A stretch of DNA of 64,000 bases, taken from Butyrivibrio sp. YAB3001. GTDB taxonomy: Bacteria; Bacillota; Clostridia; Lachnospirales; Lachnospiraceae. The stretch is from the NCBI RefSeq assembly GCF_900112195.1, contig NZ_FOKR01000009.1:102047-166046 (forward strand). Reading direction: 5' to 3'. Every line of letters starts with the position of its first letter. Position 1 is the first letter of the stretch. Below are positions 25,601 through 33,952 of this stretch, one piece after another. Position numbers and translations under genes: made by a program. The notes below the pieces were generated by a model. That model ran no database searches, had not been told where the DNA came from, and saw only the letters and a list, made by a program, of their open reading frames with translations.

Positions 25601-28355
25601 TTCAACATGTGGAGGATGGGTTGCATTCCCTACTGTAGAAATTGAGAGCGGTGAGTGGCATAACACCTACACAGAAGTAACACAGATAAGCGGAACAGCT
25701 CAGTTCCAGGCTTACAAGAATATTGACGGAGAGTTCGCTACAGCTTCAGGATTTAAGTTTACTTTATATAAGAAGGATTGGAGTGCTCAGGATGGATGGA
25801 AAGAAATCCAGACTGTAAGCAACAGCGCAGATACTCCTCATAATATTGTTTTCACACCAATTACATATGGTGGTGAGAAAGGTAATGATAAGTCAAATTA
25901 TCAATACACATCAATAGGTTATGAGGGAGCAAGCGAGACCTTTGTTTATAAGATCGTAGAGAGCAGCGGTGCTACAGATTCGCAGGGTAATGCTTATACG
26001 GCCGATAAGACTGTATATTATGCAAAAGTAACTGTCACAATGAAGAAGATGAATGAAGTTACCAAGCATATGTATTATCAGGTGAGTGCTCCGGAGTACT
26101 TCACTGACGAAGCTTGCACTAAAAAGTATTACAGCAAAGACGGGGATATAATTCCTACATTTAATAACACTACTACGAAGGGAAGCGTCGGAATATCTCT
26201 TCACAAGTTTTTGAATAATGGAGATCCCGGTGATTTCAAGTTTACATTTACTGTTAAGGTCGTTGATGCAAAAAATAATCGACTTGAGACTTTGACAGAT
26301 TCACTTACTAATGTAGGCGAGGATATATCATTTAGCTTTAACTACAATAATAATTACATTTACAATGACAGTGTTTACTTCGTTATCAATGAGAATGATA
26401 TAAAAAATGATGATTCTTCAGGAATAAAGATAACAAAAGATGACAGTTATATTGTAGTCAGAGTAGTGTACATTGGAACTCCAAATCAGGTGGCATATTA
26501 TTACAGATTAAAGCCTACGGATGAGGAGATTGAGGTAAGAGCTACAGGAAAGAAAGGCACGGCAGATATCCCAAGATATATATGGGGAATCACAAAGCAA
26601 TCAAAGTACGCGATGGATTCAAGCAAAGCTGGATTCTATAACACAGGAACAGGGTGGCTTCGTATCCATAAGATGGTAGTTAATGACTTTGGTTCAGGCT
26701 TTGTGCGCAATAACACAGGAACAGCGCTTTTATCAAATGTCAAGTTCAGGCTTACCAATAATGCTACGCAAAACTATATAGTCGTTAAGGGATTTACAGG
26801 TAAAGCAGGTGACGTTGGTCAGGAAAAAGCCAAGGAGTATGATGCAAACACTCATGCACCAACAGGCAGGGAATTTTCTGTTGTTTACAACCAGAGTGCA
26901 CAGTGGACAATCCTTGATCTTCCGGTTGGAGAGTATACAGTTGATGAGGTTGCAGACGGATTGACCTTTAGTTACAGCGAGGAAAATAACTTAAGCACAG
27001 TCATTGAAGAGACAAATCTTTCCAGAGTTACAAAGTATGATGTGACTTGGGATGAGGAAGTGCAAGGCGCCTGGGAGTATGGAACAGGTGGTGGAAACAG
27101 GAGAATGGTATTCTCTGTAGACTTAGCTAACCACAGTGTTAAGGCTCCATCAAATGTAAAAGTAGGCGGTGCTGTAGCTACGGTTCAGGTATGTAACTAT
27201 TACAGTATTCCTATTGGACCAATACAGGTAACCAAAAACTTTAGCGGCGGAGTATGGGATGAAAATCTTTCTTTTACTTTTAAGCTAGAGCCAATAGCTT
27301 ACTACGCTAAGGATTCCGAGGATAATCCGGTTACACTTAAGACGCAGCCGATGCCTTATGGAAGCGATACAGCAATAGTTACAGCAGCTGATGCCAAGAG
27401 AAATGAAAACGGCTCTTATACTGCAATAGCAAAGTTTGAGTCAATACCATACAGATTTAAAGGAAATTATTATTACAAGATAACTGAGGTTGCTACAGGA
27501 ATAGATGGAATTACTTACGATGAGTCAGTTTATTATCTGAGAGTTGATGTTGAGGAGAAATATACTAAGTTCGAAAAGACATATACAGAAGATAATCTGA
27601 CCAAATATGCTAAATATACCAAGACCACAACATTACTTGAAGATTTCTACTATCTCGGTGCAAAAGTAACTTATTCAGATGATGAGGATTTTAATAATGT
27701 TCTTGCTGAATGTAATCTGGAACTTACCGGAAAACCTGATACGTCAAAGAAGTATGACAATCATTTCACTGTGACATACACTAAGGGCTCAGTCGACAAA
27801 GTTGCTTTTAACAATACTCTTTCAGGCAAGGTGACAGTTAACAAGGTTTGGCTTGATTCTGATGGAAATATTGATTCAGCTGAACATTCACCGCTCACGC
27901 TGATCATCTGGCAGAGAGTAAATAATGGTCCTTGGCATGCATACGGTAATATTCAGTTATCCAAGAATAACAATTGGACATTTGTTAAGGAAGGACTTCC
28001 TATTACAGATGAGCATGGTAATTTGTATGAATACACCGTAAAAGAGCCTGACAGTTACGTGAAGACATATCATGTAACCTATGCTGTAAATGGTGGACAG
28101 CCTATTGATGGTAATAGTCAGGGCAAGATCACGGTAGACAATGAAAGCAATATCGATACCGGATATGTCCTTGGAATAGATTCAACAGGAAAGAGCTATG
28201 GTGTTGTTACCATAACAAACAGGGCGGTTTGTACAAATGTCATTCCATCAACAGGAGGCAGCGGAACAGCTCCATTTACTACTGCAGGCATTATAATTAC
28301 AGTTTTTGCGGCTATCGGATTTCTTTTTACAAGAAGAAAGAAAATGATGCTGTGA
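22659..28355 (+). CDS. Giant LPXTG-type surface adhesin, likely pilus tip protein
   Basis: About 1,898 aa. The start at 22659 is preferred over the ATG at 22653 because AGAGGT then sits seven bases upstream. A signal/transmembrane helix lies at about residues 22-45. Residues about 75-255 are a low-complexity stalk of S, D, E and K. Two MucBP-like beta repeats follow (VVLTVSYVDEDG at about 257 and VKLTARYVDKNG at about 365), then a long globular region. From about residue 1010, Spy0128/FctA- and Cna_B-like pilin domains appear (FKFTLYKKD; FTFKLEPIAYY; KVTVNKVWLDSDG), the type that forms internal isopeptide bonds. The C-terminus is IPSTG (1862-1866), a hydrophobic helix and RRKKMML. Sortases downstream should anchor or polymerise it. 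Its ligand is unknown. Confidence 0.88.
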   Translation: MRKTDQNRAENYIKKHRNNRRWLAFALCVSIFTGTVTLYMLNKPATAMTEDGAKQVGLVLETADDEFEQGLIEQMNKSAAENEEEKEISESAEQAEESASEGSETSESNDNATSESGEDKEDSSKGTDESIDDSSKEASDDAANEQLSDEDNASDEKTSESDKKSDNADKDKSSDDEKADNESSKEDEAKDEADSEDTSEDKDSKKSSKDKKSKDGKSKDTKTDEEKIKEEKSEEKDSDKKEKELSSEDIELLEDVVLTVSYVDEDGNSIADEKEISLSDSLDFESEAPKLDEYTFKQATIDETIIQVITVKRDEEEHRYYEVTLEDGSVVSIKENKTVVLTYTSDSKEESAEEEKDKKEVSSVKLTARYVDKNGEEISEASELNVLEELSISKDTAENIDGYFYTGAVYDEKNVTKITPIFMDEEELAAESDDSKDGESSDKKSKTENGDQYASGKEATNEDRKTADTEKTGDEAVDTSEGNDAKAGNEALPENETQETTDQLVGGYIFTTEDGQELETREDAEISFTYIKASEETEFVYSDDKVTVTAVTNEKGLFPEGIEFKVTEITSESTNYNYDAYLNALNDNAQMIADEAGLEGTNEYDDSNTLMFDIAFMYEGKEIQPSEGKVSISIEFKDNQLTTDLAASAEEEITVLHLPIKEEVKESNEISSTEEATEITADDIEVKPLNDASAAVENEEKVEFSSESFSVYAVTVYQKHDAGTDTFKTVLGDAVNFGMVADNLYIGESETNFAVKNAYTTSHSGNDLTNPAEQTFIAGRLEGNFQIKGYPAYFMIPAEYTKQITHASGDWYLKFDTAYSTYELDSLVEDMMVYVREASRDLASRKATAKIVYDTKSQKYNLDIRSYGPGTYYVSLDDVEMGNIARTNTADNSDKLHIYKNSDQVIVFNVTASPTVKIQKFSVSTDSGELLGSDTMAGSNQYSAVSRTIIWNFINATEVESAGGVVGVFISGQKNAKWVNYSTCGGWVAFPTVEIESGEWHNTYTEVTQISGTAQFQAYKNIDGEFATASGFKFTLYKKDWSAQDGWKEIQTVSNSADTPHNIVFTPITYGGEKGNDKSNYQYTSIGYEGASETFVYKIVESSGATDSQGNAYTADKTVYYAKVTVTMKKMNEVTKHMYYQVSAPEYFTDEACTKKYYSKDGDIIPTFNNTTTKGSVGISLHKFLNNGDPGDFKFTFTVKVVDAKNNRLETLTDSLTNVGEDISFSFNYNNNYIYNDSVYFVINENDIKNDDSSGIKITKDDSYIVVRVVYIGTPNQVAYYYRLKPTDEEIEVRATGKKGTADIPRYIWGITKQSKYAMDSSKAGFYNTGTGWLRIHKMVVNDFGSGFVRNNTGTALLSNVKFRLTNNATQNYIVVKGFTGKAGDVGQEKAKEYDANTHAPTGREFSVVYNQSAQWTILDLPVGEYTVDEVADGLTFSYSEENNLSTVIEETNLSRVTKYDVTWDEEVQGAWEYGTGGGNRRMVFSVDLANHSVKAPSNVKVGGAVATVQVCNYYSIPIGPIQVTKNFSGGVWDENLSFTFKLEPIAYYAKDSEDNPVTLKTQPMPYGSDTAIVTAADAKRNENGSYTAIAKFESIPYRFKGNYYYKITEVATGIDGITYDESVYYLRVDVEEKYTKFEKTYTEDNLTKYAKYTKTTTLLEDFYYLGAKVTYSDDEDFNNVLAECNLELTGKPDTSKKYDNHFTVTYTKGSVDKVAFNNTLSGKVTVNKVWLDSDGNIDSAEHSPLTLIIWQRVNNGPWHAYGNIQLSKNNNWTFVKEGLPITDEHGNLYEYTVKEPDSYVKTYHVTYAVNGGQPIDGNSQGKITVDNESNIDTGYVLGIDSTGKSYGVVTITNRAVCTNVIPSTGGSGTAPFTTAGIIITVFAAIGFLFTRRKKMML

Positions 28356-28445
28356 ACTAAACTGGAGAGAACTTCGGTTTATAAATCATTACGATTTTTA
28401 AGCAATATATTTAATCAAAAAGACAAGATTCAAAAGGAGAGGAAA

Positions 28446-29948
28446 ATGAAAGGATTTAAGAAACTACTAACAGGAATTCTTGCAGCAACTATGATTTTTT
28501 CCATGGGGATAACTGCAGGAGCAGCAAGCACAGCAGATGCTACAACAACAATTAAGTCAAGTATCGAGATTGACAGTAAGAATGCTAATCAGGATGCACC
28601 ATACGATGAGAAAAAAGCACCGATTATTACTTATGATTATTATAAGATTTTCGATGCAGATATTCTTTCAATTGATAAGACCAACGATAAGAATTCTACT
28701 GTAGCTTACTATGTAACAAATGGCGAGTTTGCAGATCTTATAAAAGGCACAAACCTTTTCAAAGTAACTGCTGCTTCAACTGCATCAGGAAGCCGTTGGA
28801 ATATTGAGCTTGCAAAAGACGGTATTACAGGCGAAGACATTGCAAAGGCGCTTAATGATGACGCAATTAAGGGACATGCATCAGTAAAACATGGTGATTT
28901 TAAGTCAGCTAACGGAACAGCTAAGGTTGAAAATCTTGATCCTGGATATTACCTTATCGTTTCAAGCCTTGGTACAGTAGCTGCAGTTCAGACAGTTGGT
29001 GACGTAAAAATCAACGAAAAGAACACATATCCTACAGTTACAAAGATTGATGATCAGATTGATGTTGAGATGTTCAACACAGTTGTAACTTATAAAATTA
29101 CAGTTAATGTTCCTCAGAACGTTGCAGATGAAAAGCCTATCAAGGTAGTTGATACAGCAACAAAGGGTCTTACATTTGATACAAAAAATGAGTCAATAGT
29201 AGTAAAAGTTGATGATACAGAGGTTAAAAAATTGACATGGACAGCTGGAACATCAACAGATGCTAAAAATGTTTATGTAACAGAAATCCCTTATGATGTA
29301 GTATATGGTAACCGTGGAAAGAACATTGTTCTTACTTATACAGCAACAGTAAATGAGAATGCAGTTGTACTTGTAAAAGAAACTAACACAGCTCATATTG
29401 AGTATGATAACTACAGTTCTTCTGAAACAGAGGAAGTTGACGTTGTAACACTTGGCCTTAAGATCAAGAAGGTTGACGGAAGCAATACAACAAAGACACT
29501 TACAGGCGCTGAGTTCACACTTTGGGATTCAAAAGAAGGCGGAAAGCAGATCCCTGTTATAAAGGTAGTGAAGGATAATGGTGAAGTTATCTACCGTGTT
29601 GCAAGTAAAGAAGATCTTACAGCAGAGAAGCCAAACGGCGATAATATTGCAGTAGATGAGAATGGTCTTGCTACAGTAATTGGTCTTAAAGCAAAGGAAT
29701 ATTACCTTCAGGAGGAAGTTGCTCCTACAGGATACAACAAGCTTAATGAGAGAGAAACATGTGATATTAATTATGATACAGAGATAAAAAATAAGGAGCT
29801 TACAACATTTTCAATTATCAACAATTCAGGTTCAATTCTTCCTTCAACAGGTGGTGTTGGTACAACAATCTTCTATGTTGTTGGCGGAATGCTTATAATC
29901 GCAGGTGTTGCATTCTTCATGCTTCGCAGAAAGGCTATTGCTGACTGA
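28446..29948 (+). CDS. Major pilin backbone subunit, LPSTG-anchored
   Basis: 500 aa. Signal peptide KKLLTGILAATMIFSMG to about residue 28; isopeptide-forming fimbrial domains in the middle (VTYKITVNVPQNV, with the pilin-type segment NTYPTVTK before it); an E-box-like YYLQEEVAPTGYN near residue 420; sorting signal LPSTG at 465-469, a hydrophobic helix and RRKAIAD. This is the layout of SpaA/FctA-type shaft pilins: a class C sortase joins the LPSTG threonine to a pilin-motif lysine of the next subunit. K in TYPTVTK is a candidate acceptor but not proven. Codon use is strongly biased, as for an abundant protein. Confidence 0.9.
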   Translation: MKGFKKLLTGILAATMIFSMGITAGAASTADATTTIKSSIEIDSKNANQDAPYDEKKAPIITYDYYKIFDADILSIDKTNDKNSTVAYYVTNGEFADLIKGTNLFKVTAASTASGSRWNIELAKDGITGEDIAKALNDDAIKGHASVKHGDFKSANGTAKVENLDPGYYLIVSSLGTVAAVQTVGDVKINEKNTYPTVTKIDDQIDVEMFNTVVTYKITVNVPQNVADEKPIKVVDTATKGLTFDTKNESIVVKVDDTEVKKLTWTAGTSTDAKNVYVTEIPYDVVYGNRGKNIVLTYTATVNENAVVLVKETNTAHIEYDNYSSSETEEVDVVTLGLKIKKVDGSNTTKTLTGAEFTLWDSKEGGKQIPVIKVVKDNGEVIYRVASKEDLTAEKPNGDNIAVDENGLATVIGLKAKEYYLQEEVAPTGYNKLNERETCDINYDTEIKNKELTTFSIINNSGSILPSTGGVGTTIFYVVGGMLIIAGVAFFMLRRKAIAD

Positions 29949-30271
29949 TATAAATGATATCAGGGGCAAAAGGCTGAAACAGCGATAAGATTGCTTGAAA
30001 GCGTGTGAAGAATCTATATGTACTTGGGGAAGTATGTAGTTTGAAATCTTTCTATGCTATAGAGCAAGAATAAAAAGATAAAAGTTTTGGGTGAGTCAGA
30101 ATAAAAGAGATAAATATAAATAAGAAATAAAATTTGAATCTTGTTTCTTGGGGATAAATAGAAACTTACTGTATTTTCCGAAAGAATCATTGAATAGATG
30201 AATATGTGTCAGCTATTGCAATGTATTCTTTCGGAGATACAGATTAAGATTCAAGGCATTTTTTTAACGAA
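29949..30271 (+). other. Intercistronic region with structured RNA motif
   Basis: The 323 bases between pilin and sortase hold the two-hairpin motif at 29958-30020 and otherwise AT-rich sequence; CTTTCGGAGATAC at about 30230 repeats the complement-like TTTCCGAAAGAATC near 30176, so a long hairpin (GTATTTTCCGAAAGAA with TTCTTTCGGAGATAC) may form between them. This would lower sortase relative to pilin expression. Confidence 0.5.
29958..30020 (+). ncRNA. Two-hairpin RNA motif, copy A
   Basis: Begins about ten bases after the pilin stop. Hairpin 1 is TCAG...CTGA with a CAAAAG loop; hairpin 2 is built on ACAGC and GCGTGT around GATAAGATTGCTTGAAA, followed by GTGAAGAATCT. A second copy with the same loops but altered stems lies after kduI at 50130. 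The class is unknown to me. Confidence 0.5.
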
Positions 30272-31135
30272 ATGAGTAAGAAACTAAAAAAGCAGATACC
30301 CAATATAATATTCGGTTTGATTTTTCTGGTGGGAATAGTTATTTTCCTATATCCGTCAGTGAGTAATTATATAAATTCCAAGAATCAGAGTAGAGTAATA
30401 TCCGACTACGAAGAAATGCTTGGAAATATTTCAAAAGAAGATTATTCAAAGATATGGCAGGCGGCAAATGAGTATAATGAAAAACTTGCCGAGCAGCCCC
30501 TTCGTTTTAAGTTAACAGACGAAGAACTACAAGAATATAACAGCATACTTAATCCAACAGGAACCGGAATTATCGGTTACATTGAAATTGAAAATATCGG
30601 AGTGAATCTTCCAATTTATCATGGAACGCAGGAATCGGTCCTGCAGGTCGGTATTGGTCATCTTGAAGGTACTTCTTTTCCTACGGGAGAAAAGAATACA
30701 CATACGATACTATCAGGACATCGAGGACTTCCTTCATCAAAGCTCTTTTCAGACCTGGACCAGATGATAGTTGGAGATACATTTCTGTTACATATATTAG
30801 ATCAGACTTTTGCATATCAGATAGATCAGATAAACATTGTTTTGCCGGAAGAAACAAATGACCTGGCAATTGTTGATGGAAAAGAATATGTCACGCTTGT
30901 TACCTGTACACCCTATGGTGTCAATACCCACAGGCTTTTAGTTAGGGGGAAGCGTGTTGATTATAATGAAGAAACAAAACTTATTGTGCCTTCGGATGCA
31001 ACGAGATATACGCCTTTGATGGTGGCGCCTTTTATAGCAGCTCCGATGCTGCTTATAGCATTTATAATCTATTTAGTTGTTACGTCCAAATGGTTTAAAC
31101 GCAGGCACAAATCTGCGGGTAAGCCGTTAAAATGA
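30272..31135 (+). CDS. Class C (pilin-polymerising) sortase
   Basis: 287 aa transpeptidase with transmembrane helices at both ends (IFGLIFLVGIVIFLYP near the N-terminus; MVAPFIAAPMLLIAFIIYLV near the C-terminus), which is diagnostic of class C. Catalytic residues are visible: H150 in LSGHRGLPSS, C212 in TLVTCTPYG and R221 in NTHRLLVRG. It should link pilin subunits into a covalent fibre. It lies between the major and minor pilin genes. The lid motif near LNPTGTG is not of the standard DP(F/W/Y) form, so substrate gating may differ. Confidence 0.93.
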   Translation: MSKKLKKQIPNIIFGLIFLVGIVIFLYPSVSNYINSKNQSRVISDYEEMLGNISKEDYSKIWQAANEYNEKLAEQPLRFKLTDEELQEYNSILNPTGTGIIGYIEIENIGVNLPIYHGTQESVLQVGIGHLEGTSFPTGEKNTHTILSGHRGLPSSKLFSDLDQMIVGDTFLLHILDQTFAYQIDQINIVLPEETNDLAIVDGKEYVTLVTCTPYGVNTHRLLVRGKRVDYNEETKLIVPSDATRYTPLMVAPFIAAPMLLIAFIIYLVVTSKWFKRRHKSAGKPLK

Positions 31136-31144
31136 GGAATTCTT

Positions 31145-32242
31145 ATGAAAAGAACCGGTTTATTACCAAAATTTAATATGCATATTCTATTGATGGCATT
31201 TATAGTGCTATCAATGAGTATGTCGCTTAAAGCCAATGCAAGAGATCTTATCGATGTATCGCAAAAAGGAGATCTATCCCTCACTTATCAGTGCGCTGAG
31301 GCGGAAGATTCTGATAAGCTTGTTTCTATATCGGGTGAGACAGTAAGCATATATAAGATTGCAGATATCAATAGTTCAGGACAGTACACACTTCTTGACA
31401 GCTATTCCAATATCAGTGATTTTCCTGTTACAGATATCAATAAGATAACCGATCAGGAGTCATGGAAAGATATCGCTACCTCAGTAGGAGGCTACATTTA
31501 TTATAATAATGTTGCACCGACAGCTTCTGCAGTTACTGATGAAAGTGGTCTTGCACATTTTGATAATCTTGATCTTGGACTGTATTTTGTTGGAAATGTT
31601 TCACAGAAAATCGATGATTGTTTATATGCATTCTCATCATTTGTGGTTTCTGTACCCGGCATTGATGACAACGGTGAATGGACAAACTCAGCATATTATG
31701 TAATCGGTACGGTTAAATGTAAAAAGACTATTTTCCCTCATGAGATATCATATGAGTTATTAAAGGTATGGGATGATACAGGATATGAGGTTTTCAGACC
31801 ATCAAAGATTACAGTAACCATATATTGTGATGGAAATGAATTTGATACAGTTGAGCTTGGAGTGGATAATAACTGGAAATACACCTGGGAATATGAAGAA
31901 GGCCATGAATGGACTATGGCAGAGCATGTTGAAGGGGATCTTTCTTATACCACTACACTTACAGTGAACGGAACGACGTATAGACTCATCAATACTTATG
32001 TTGAGCCTTTGATCCCGGATGAACCAAGAACTCCCGAAGAACCACGTATTCCAGAAGAACCAAGAATACCTGAGCTTCCGGAAGTTTTGGGAGCGATAAG
32101 AAATCTTGATCTTCCTGCAGTTCTCGGTGCAAGAAGACTTCCGCAGACAGGTCAGTTGTGGTGGCCTCTTCCGATACTTGTGATAGCCGGAATCGCTTTT
32201 ATTATCGCAGGAATCCGTAAGAATGCGGCAAAAGAGAAATGA
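31145..32242 (+). CDS. Minor pilin, probable cell-wall base subunit (LPQTG)
   Basis: 365 aa. A signal helix lies at about residues 10-30 (FNMHILLMAFIVLSM). One or two beta-sandwich Cna_B-like domains follow, with ISYELLKVWDDTGYE resembling the start of an isopeptide domain. A proline-rich stretch of repeated P-E-E-P-R-I-P units covers about residues 290-310, then LPQTG (332-336), a helix and a basic tail. Proline-rich tails before the sorting signal are typical of SpaB/FctB-type base pilins that tether the fibre to peptidoglycan. It starts nine bases after the class C sortase. Confidence 0.87.
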   Translation: MKRTGLLPKFNMHILLMAFIVLSMSMSLKANARDLIDVSQKGDLSLTYQCAEAEDSDKLVSISGETVSIYKIADINSSGQYTLLDSYSNISDFPVTDINKITDQESWKDIATSVGGYIYYNNVAPTASAVTDESGLAHFDNLDLGLYFVGNVSQKIDDCLYAFSSFVVSVPGIDDNGEWTNSAYYVIGTVKCKKTIFPHEISYELLKVWDDTGYEVFRPSKITVTIYCDGNEFDTVELGVDNNWKYTWEYEEGHEWTMAEHVEGDLSYTTTLTVNGTTYRLINTYVEPLIPDEPRTPEEPRIPEEPRIPELPEVLGAIRNLDLPAVLGARRLPQTGQLWWPLPILVIAGIAFIIAGIRKNAAKEK

Positions 32243-32321
32243 TTATATAGTTGACTTATAAATTTAGCCCTGTGATATTTATTTCATGGGGCTTTTATAT
32301 TTTTAGTTTGAGGATTATATC

Positions 32322-32963
32322 ATGAAAAGAATAAATGGATACATACTGATACTTATAGGAGCTTGTTTGATCATAAGCGCAGCTGTTCTTGTAAAGCATA
32401 ATATGGATGAATCAGCAGCTGCTGGGGGCGCATCTGAGGAGATGCTTGAAGGTGTTCTTGATCAGATGCCCGGGCAGGTTCTTGCAAATGATTCCGGAGA
32501 TATGCCTGTTGTGGATGTTGATGGGCATAGTTTTATAGGAACTGTTGAGGTTCCTTCTCTTGGACTTCTTTTACCTGTTCAGAGTGAGTGGAGCAAGCAA
32601 AATGCAAGATATGCGGTTTGCAGATATATGGGCTCTGTTTATGAGGATAATCTGATAATTGCAGGACACAACTATCCTGAGCATTTTGGAAACCTCAATC
32701 AGCTTTCTAGTGGTGACGAAGTTATAGTTACTGACATGAATGGAAAGAGCTTTTATTATCAGGTTGCGAATATTGAGACACTTGGCGCCTATGATGTGGA
32801 TGAGATGGAAGCAGGAGACTGGGGACTTACTCTTTTTACCTGTACTGTCGGGGGCGCAAACCGCGTGACTATCCGTTGCGAAGCAACAGGTAAAGCATCA
32901 GAGATAGGATCTGTGCCTGATGTCATTGAAGCTGCAAAGAAAAGTGAACATATAAGAAAATGA
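32322..32963 (+). CDS. Second sortase, small single-TM type
   Basis: 213 aa with one N-terminal membrane helix and no C-terminal helix. H116 in IIAGHNYPEHF, C174 in LTLFTCTVGG and R181 in ANRVTIRCE form the sortase catalytic set. The architecture is unlike the class C enzyme upstream and closer to class D/E or small accessory sortases. It may anchor the finished pilus or attach the tip or base protein. A hairpin with a T-rich tail (AGCCC/GGGGCT at about 32268-32300) lies just before the gene and may reduce its expression. Confidence 0.9.
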   Translation: MKRINGYILILIGACLIISAAVLVKHNMDESAAAGGASEEMLEGVLDQMPGQVLANDSGDMPVVDVDGHSFIGTVEVPSLGLLLPVQSEWSKQNARYAVCRYMGSVYEDNLIIAGHNYPEHFGNLNQLSSGDEVIVTDMNGKSFYYQVANIETLGAYDVDEMEAGDWGLTLFTCTVGGANRVTIRCEATGKASEIGSVPDVIEAAKKSEHIRK

Positions 32964-33077
32964 GGGTTTTTATAATTTTTTTTTATTTATTTAATGTCAT
33001 TTGGAGGATATTGGAATTATAATAAAATCGAGAAAATACATAAAAGACTCAGCTTTTTTACAAAATTATTTCTCTCA

Positions 33078-33104
33078 TTAGCACTCGACGCTAGACAGTG
33101 CTAA
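33078..33104 (+). promoter_or_regulatory. CIRCE operator (HrcA binding site)
   Basis: TTAGCACTC, nine bases, CAGTGCTAA: the CIRCE inverted repeat with a single mismatch in 18 arm positions. It lies 65 bases before mecA, so this gene should be induced by heat through HrcA. Confidence 0.85.
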
Positions 33105-33169
33105 TCATTTATCATATAATGTGGTTGATAACAGGAGTAATGAATTCCAGGGAGAGGAGATGATGCATA

Positions 33170-33943
33170 GTGATTATAGTTAAAATGAACGCAACAACTG
33201 TAGAGTGTAGTATCGCAGCATCAGAACTTCATGAGATTGGGCTTACTCCCGAGGCAGTCATAGAAGGCGCTGAGAACACTACATCGTTCTTTGCACAGCT
33301 CAACAAGGAAGTTGGACAGCAGCTTGATTATAACCCTGAGACAGAGGTTATGATGATGAGCAAGAATATGATGATGGATGGCAGTGTTCGTATTTTTGCC
33401 GTTAAGATGAGTAATGAAGATATTCAAAAAGCAACAGACCGTATACGCGGGGCAGCTGAGACTATCCTTAAGACGCTGACTCAGGAGAGAGTGGACGAGA
33501 TTAAGTCCAAGACAGGAAGAGAAAAAGGTGTTGCTCTCAACGAGGTTATTACCAACGTAACAGAGACAATAAATAAGATTTACGGAAGAGATGCTGAATT
33601 TGAGATGATGCCTGAAGGCCCACAGGCAAAATATCAGCCATTATCTGAATATGCCAGATATATGGTTGAGTTTAATGAGCTTAATGAGGCAGAGCGGTTT
33701 TCAAAAGTAGTTCAGAGACTTCCGATTGTTGATTCCATTCTTTATAAACATAAAGGAAGGTATTATATGCATGTCGGACTGATGTCATCTGATGAGGGCA
33801 TTATTTACGAGATGCGTAGGGCTGGAGTTGAATACTCACAGCTTCTTACAGTAAATTCGCCGGAGGCAATGTTTATCGCAGAGCATGCTGAGAAAGTTAT
33901 AGCCGAGGATGCGATAGTTCATTTGGCGGATCTTGCAAGGTGA
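33170..33943 (+). CDS. mecA: MecA-family ClpC adaptor protein
   Basis: 257 aa. MecA proteins deliver substrates to the ClpC AAA+ unfoldase for degradation. The N-terminus (MIIVKMNATTVECSI) matches the family's substrate-binding domain; the C-terminal domain has YARYMVEFNELNEAERFSKV and SILYKHKGRYYMHVGL, the ClpC-binding part. The start is a GTG at 33170 with GAGAGGAG about ten bases upstream; the next ATG (33185) would cut the first strand. The upstream CIRCE element ties it to the heat-shock regulon. An arginase-fold gene follows ten bases later. Confidence 0.85.
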   Translation: MIIVKMNATTVECSIAASELHEIGLTPEAVIEGAENTTSFFAQLNKEVGQQLDYNPETEVMMMSKNMMMDGSVRIFAVKMSNEDIQKATDRIRGAAETILKTLTQERVDEIKSKTGREKGVALNEVITNVTETINKIYGRDAEFEMMPEGPQAKYQPLSEYARYMVEFNELNEAERFSKVVQRLPIVDSILYKHKGRYYMHVGLMSSDEGIIYEMRRAGVEYSQLLTVNSPEAMFIAEHAEKVIAEDAIVHLADLAR

Positions 33944-33952
33944 TTTTTGATA

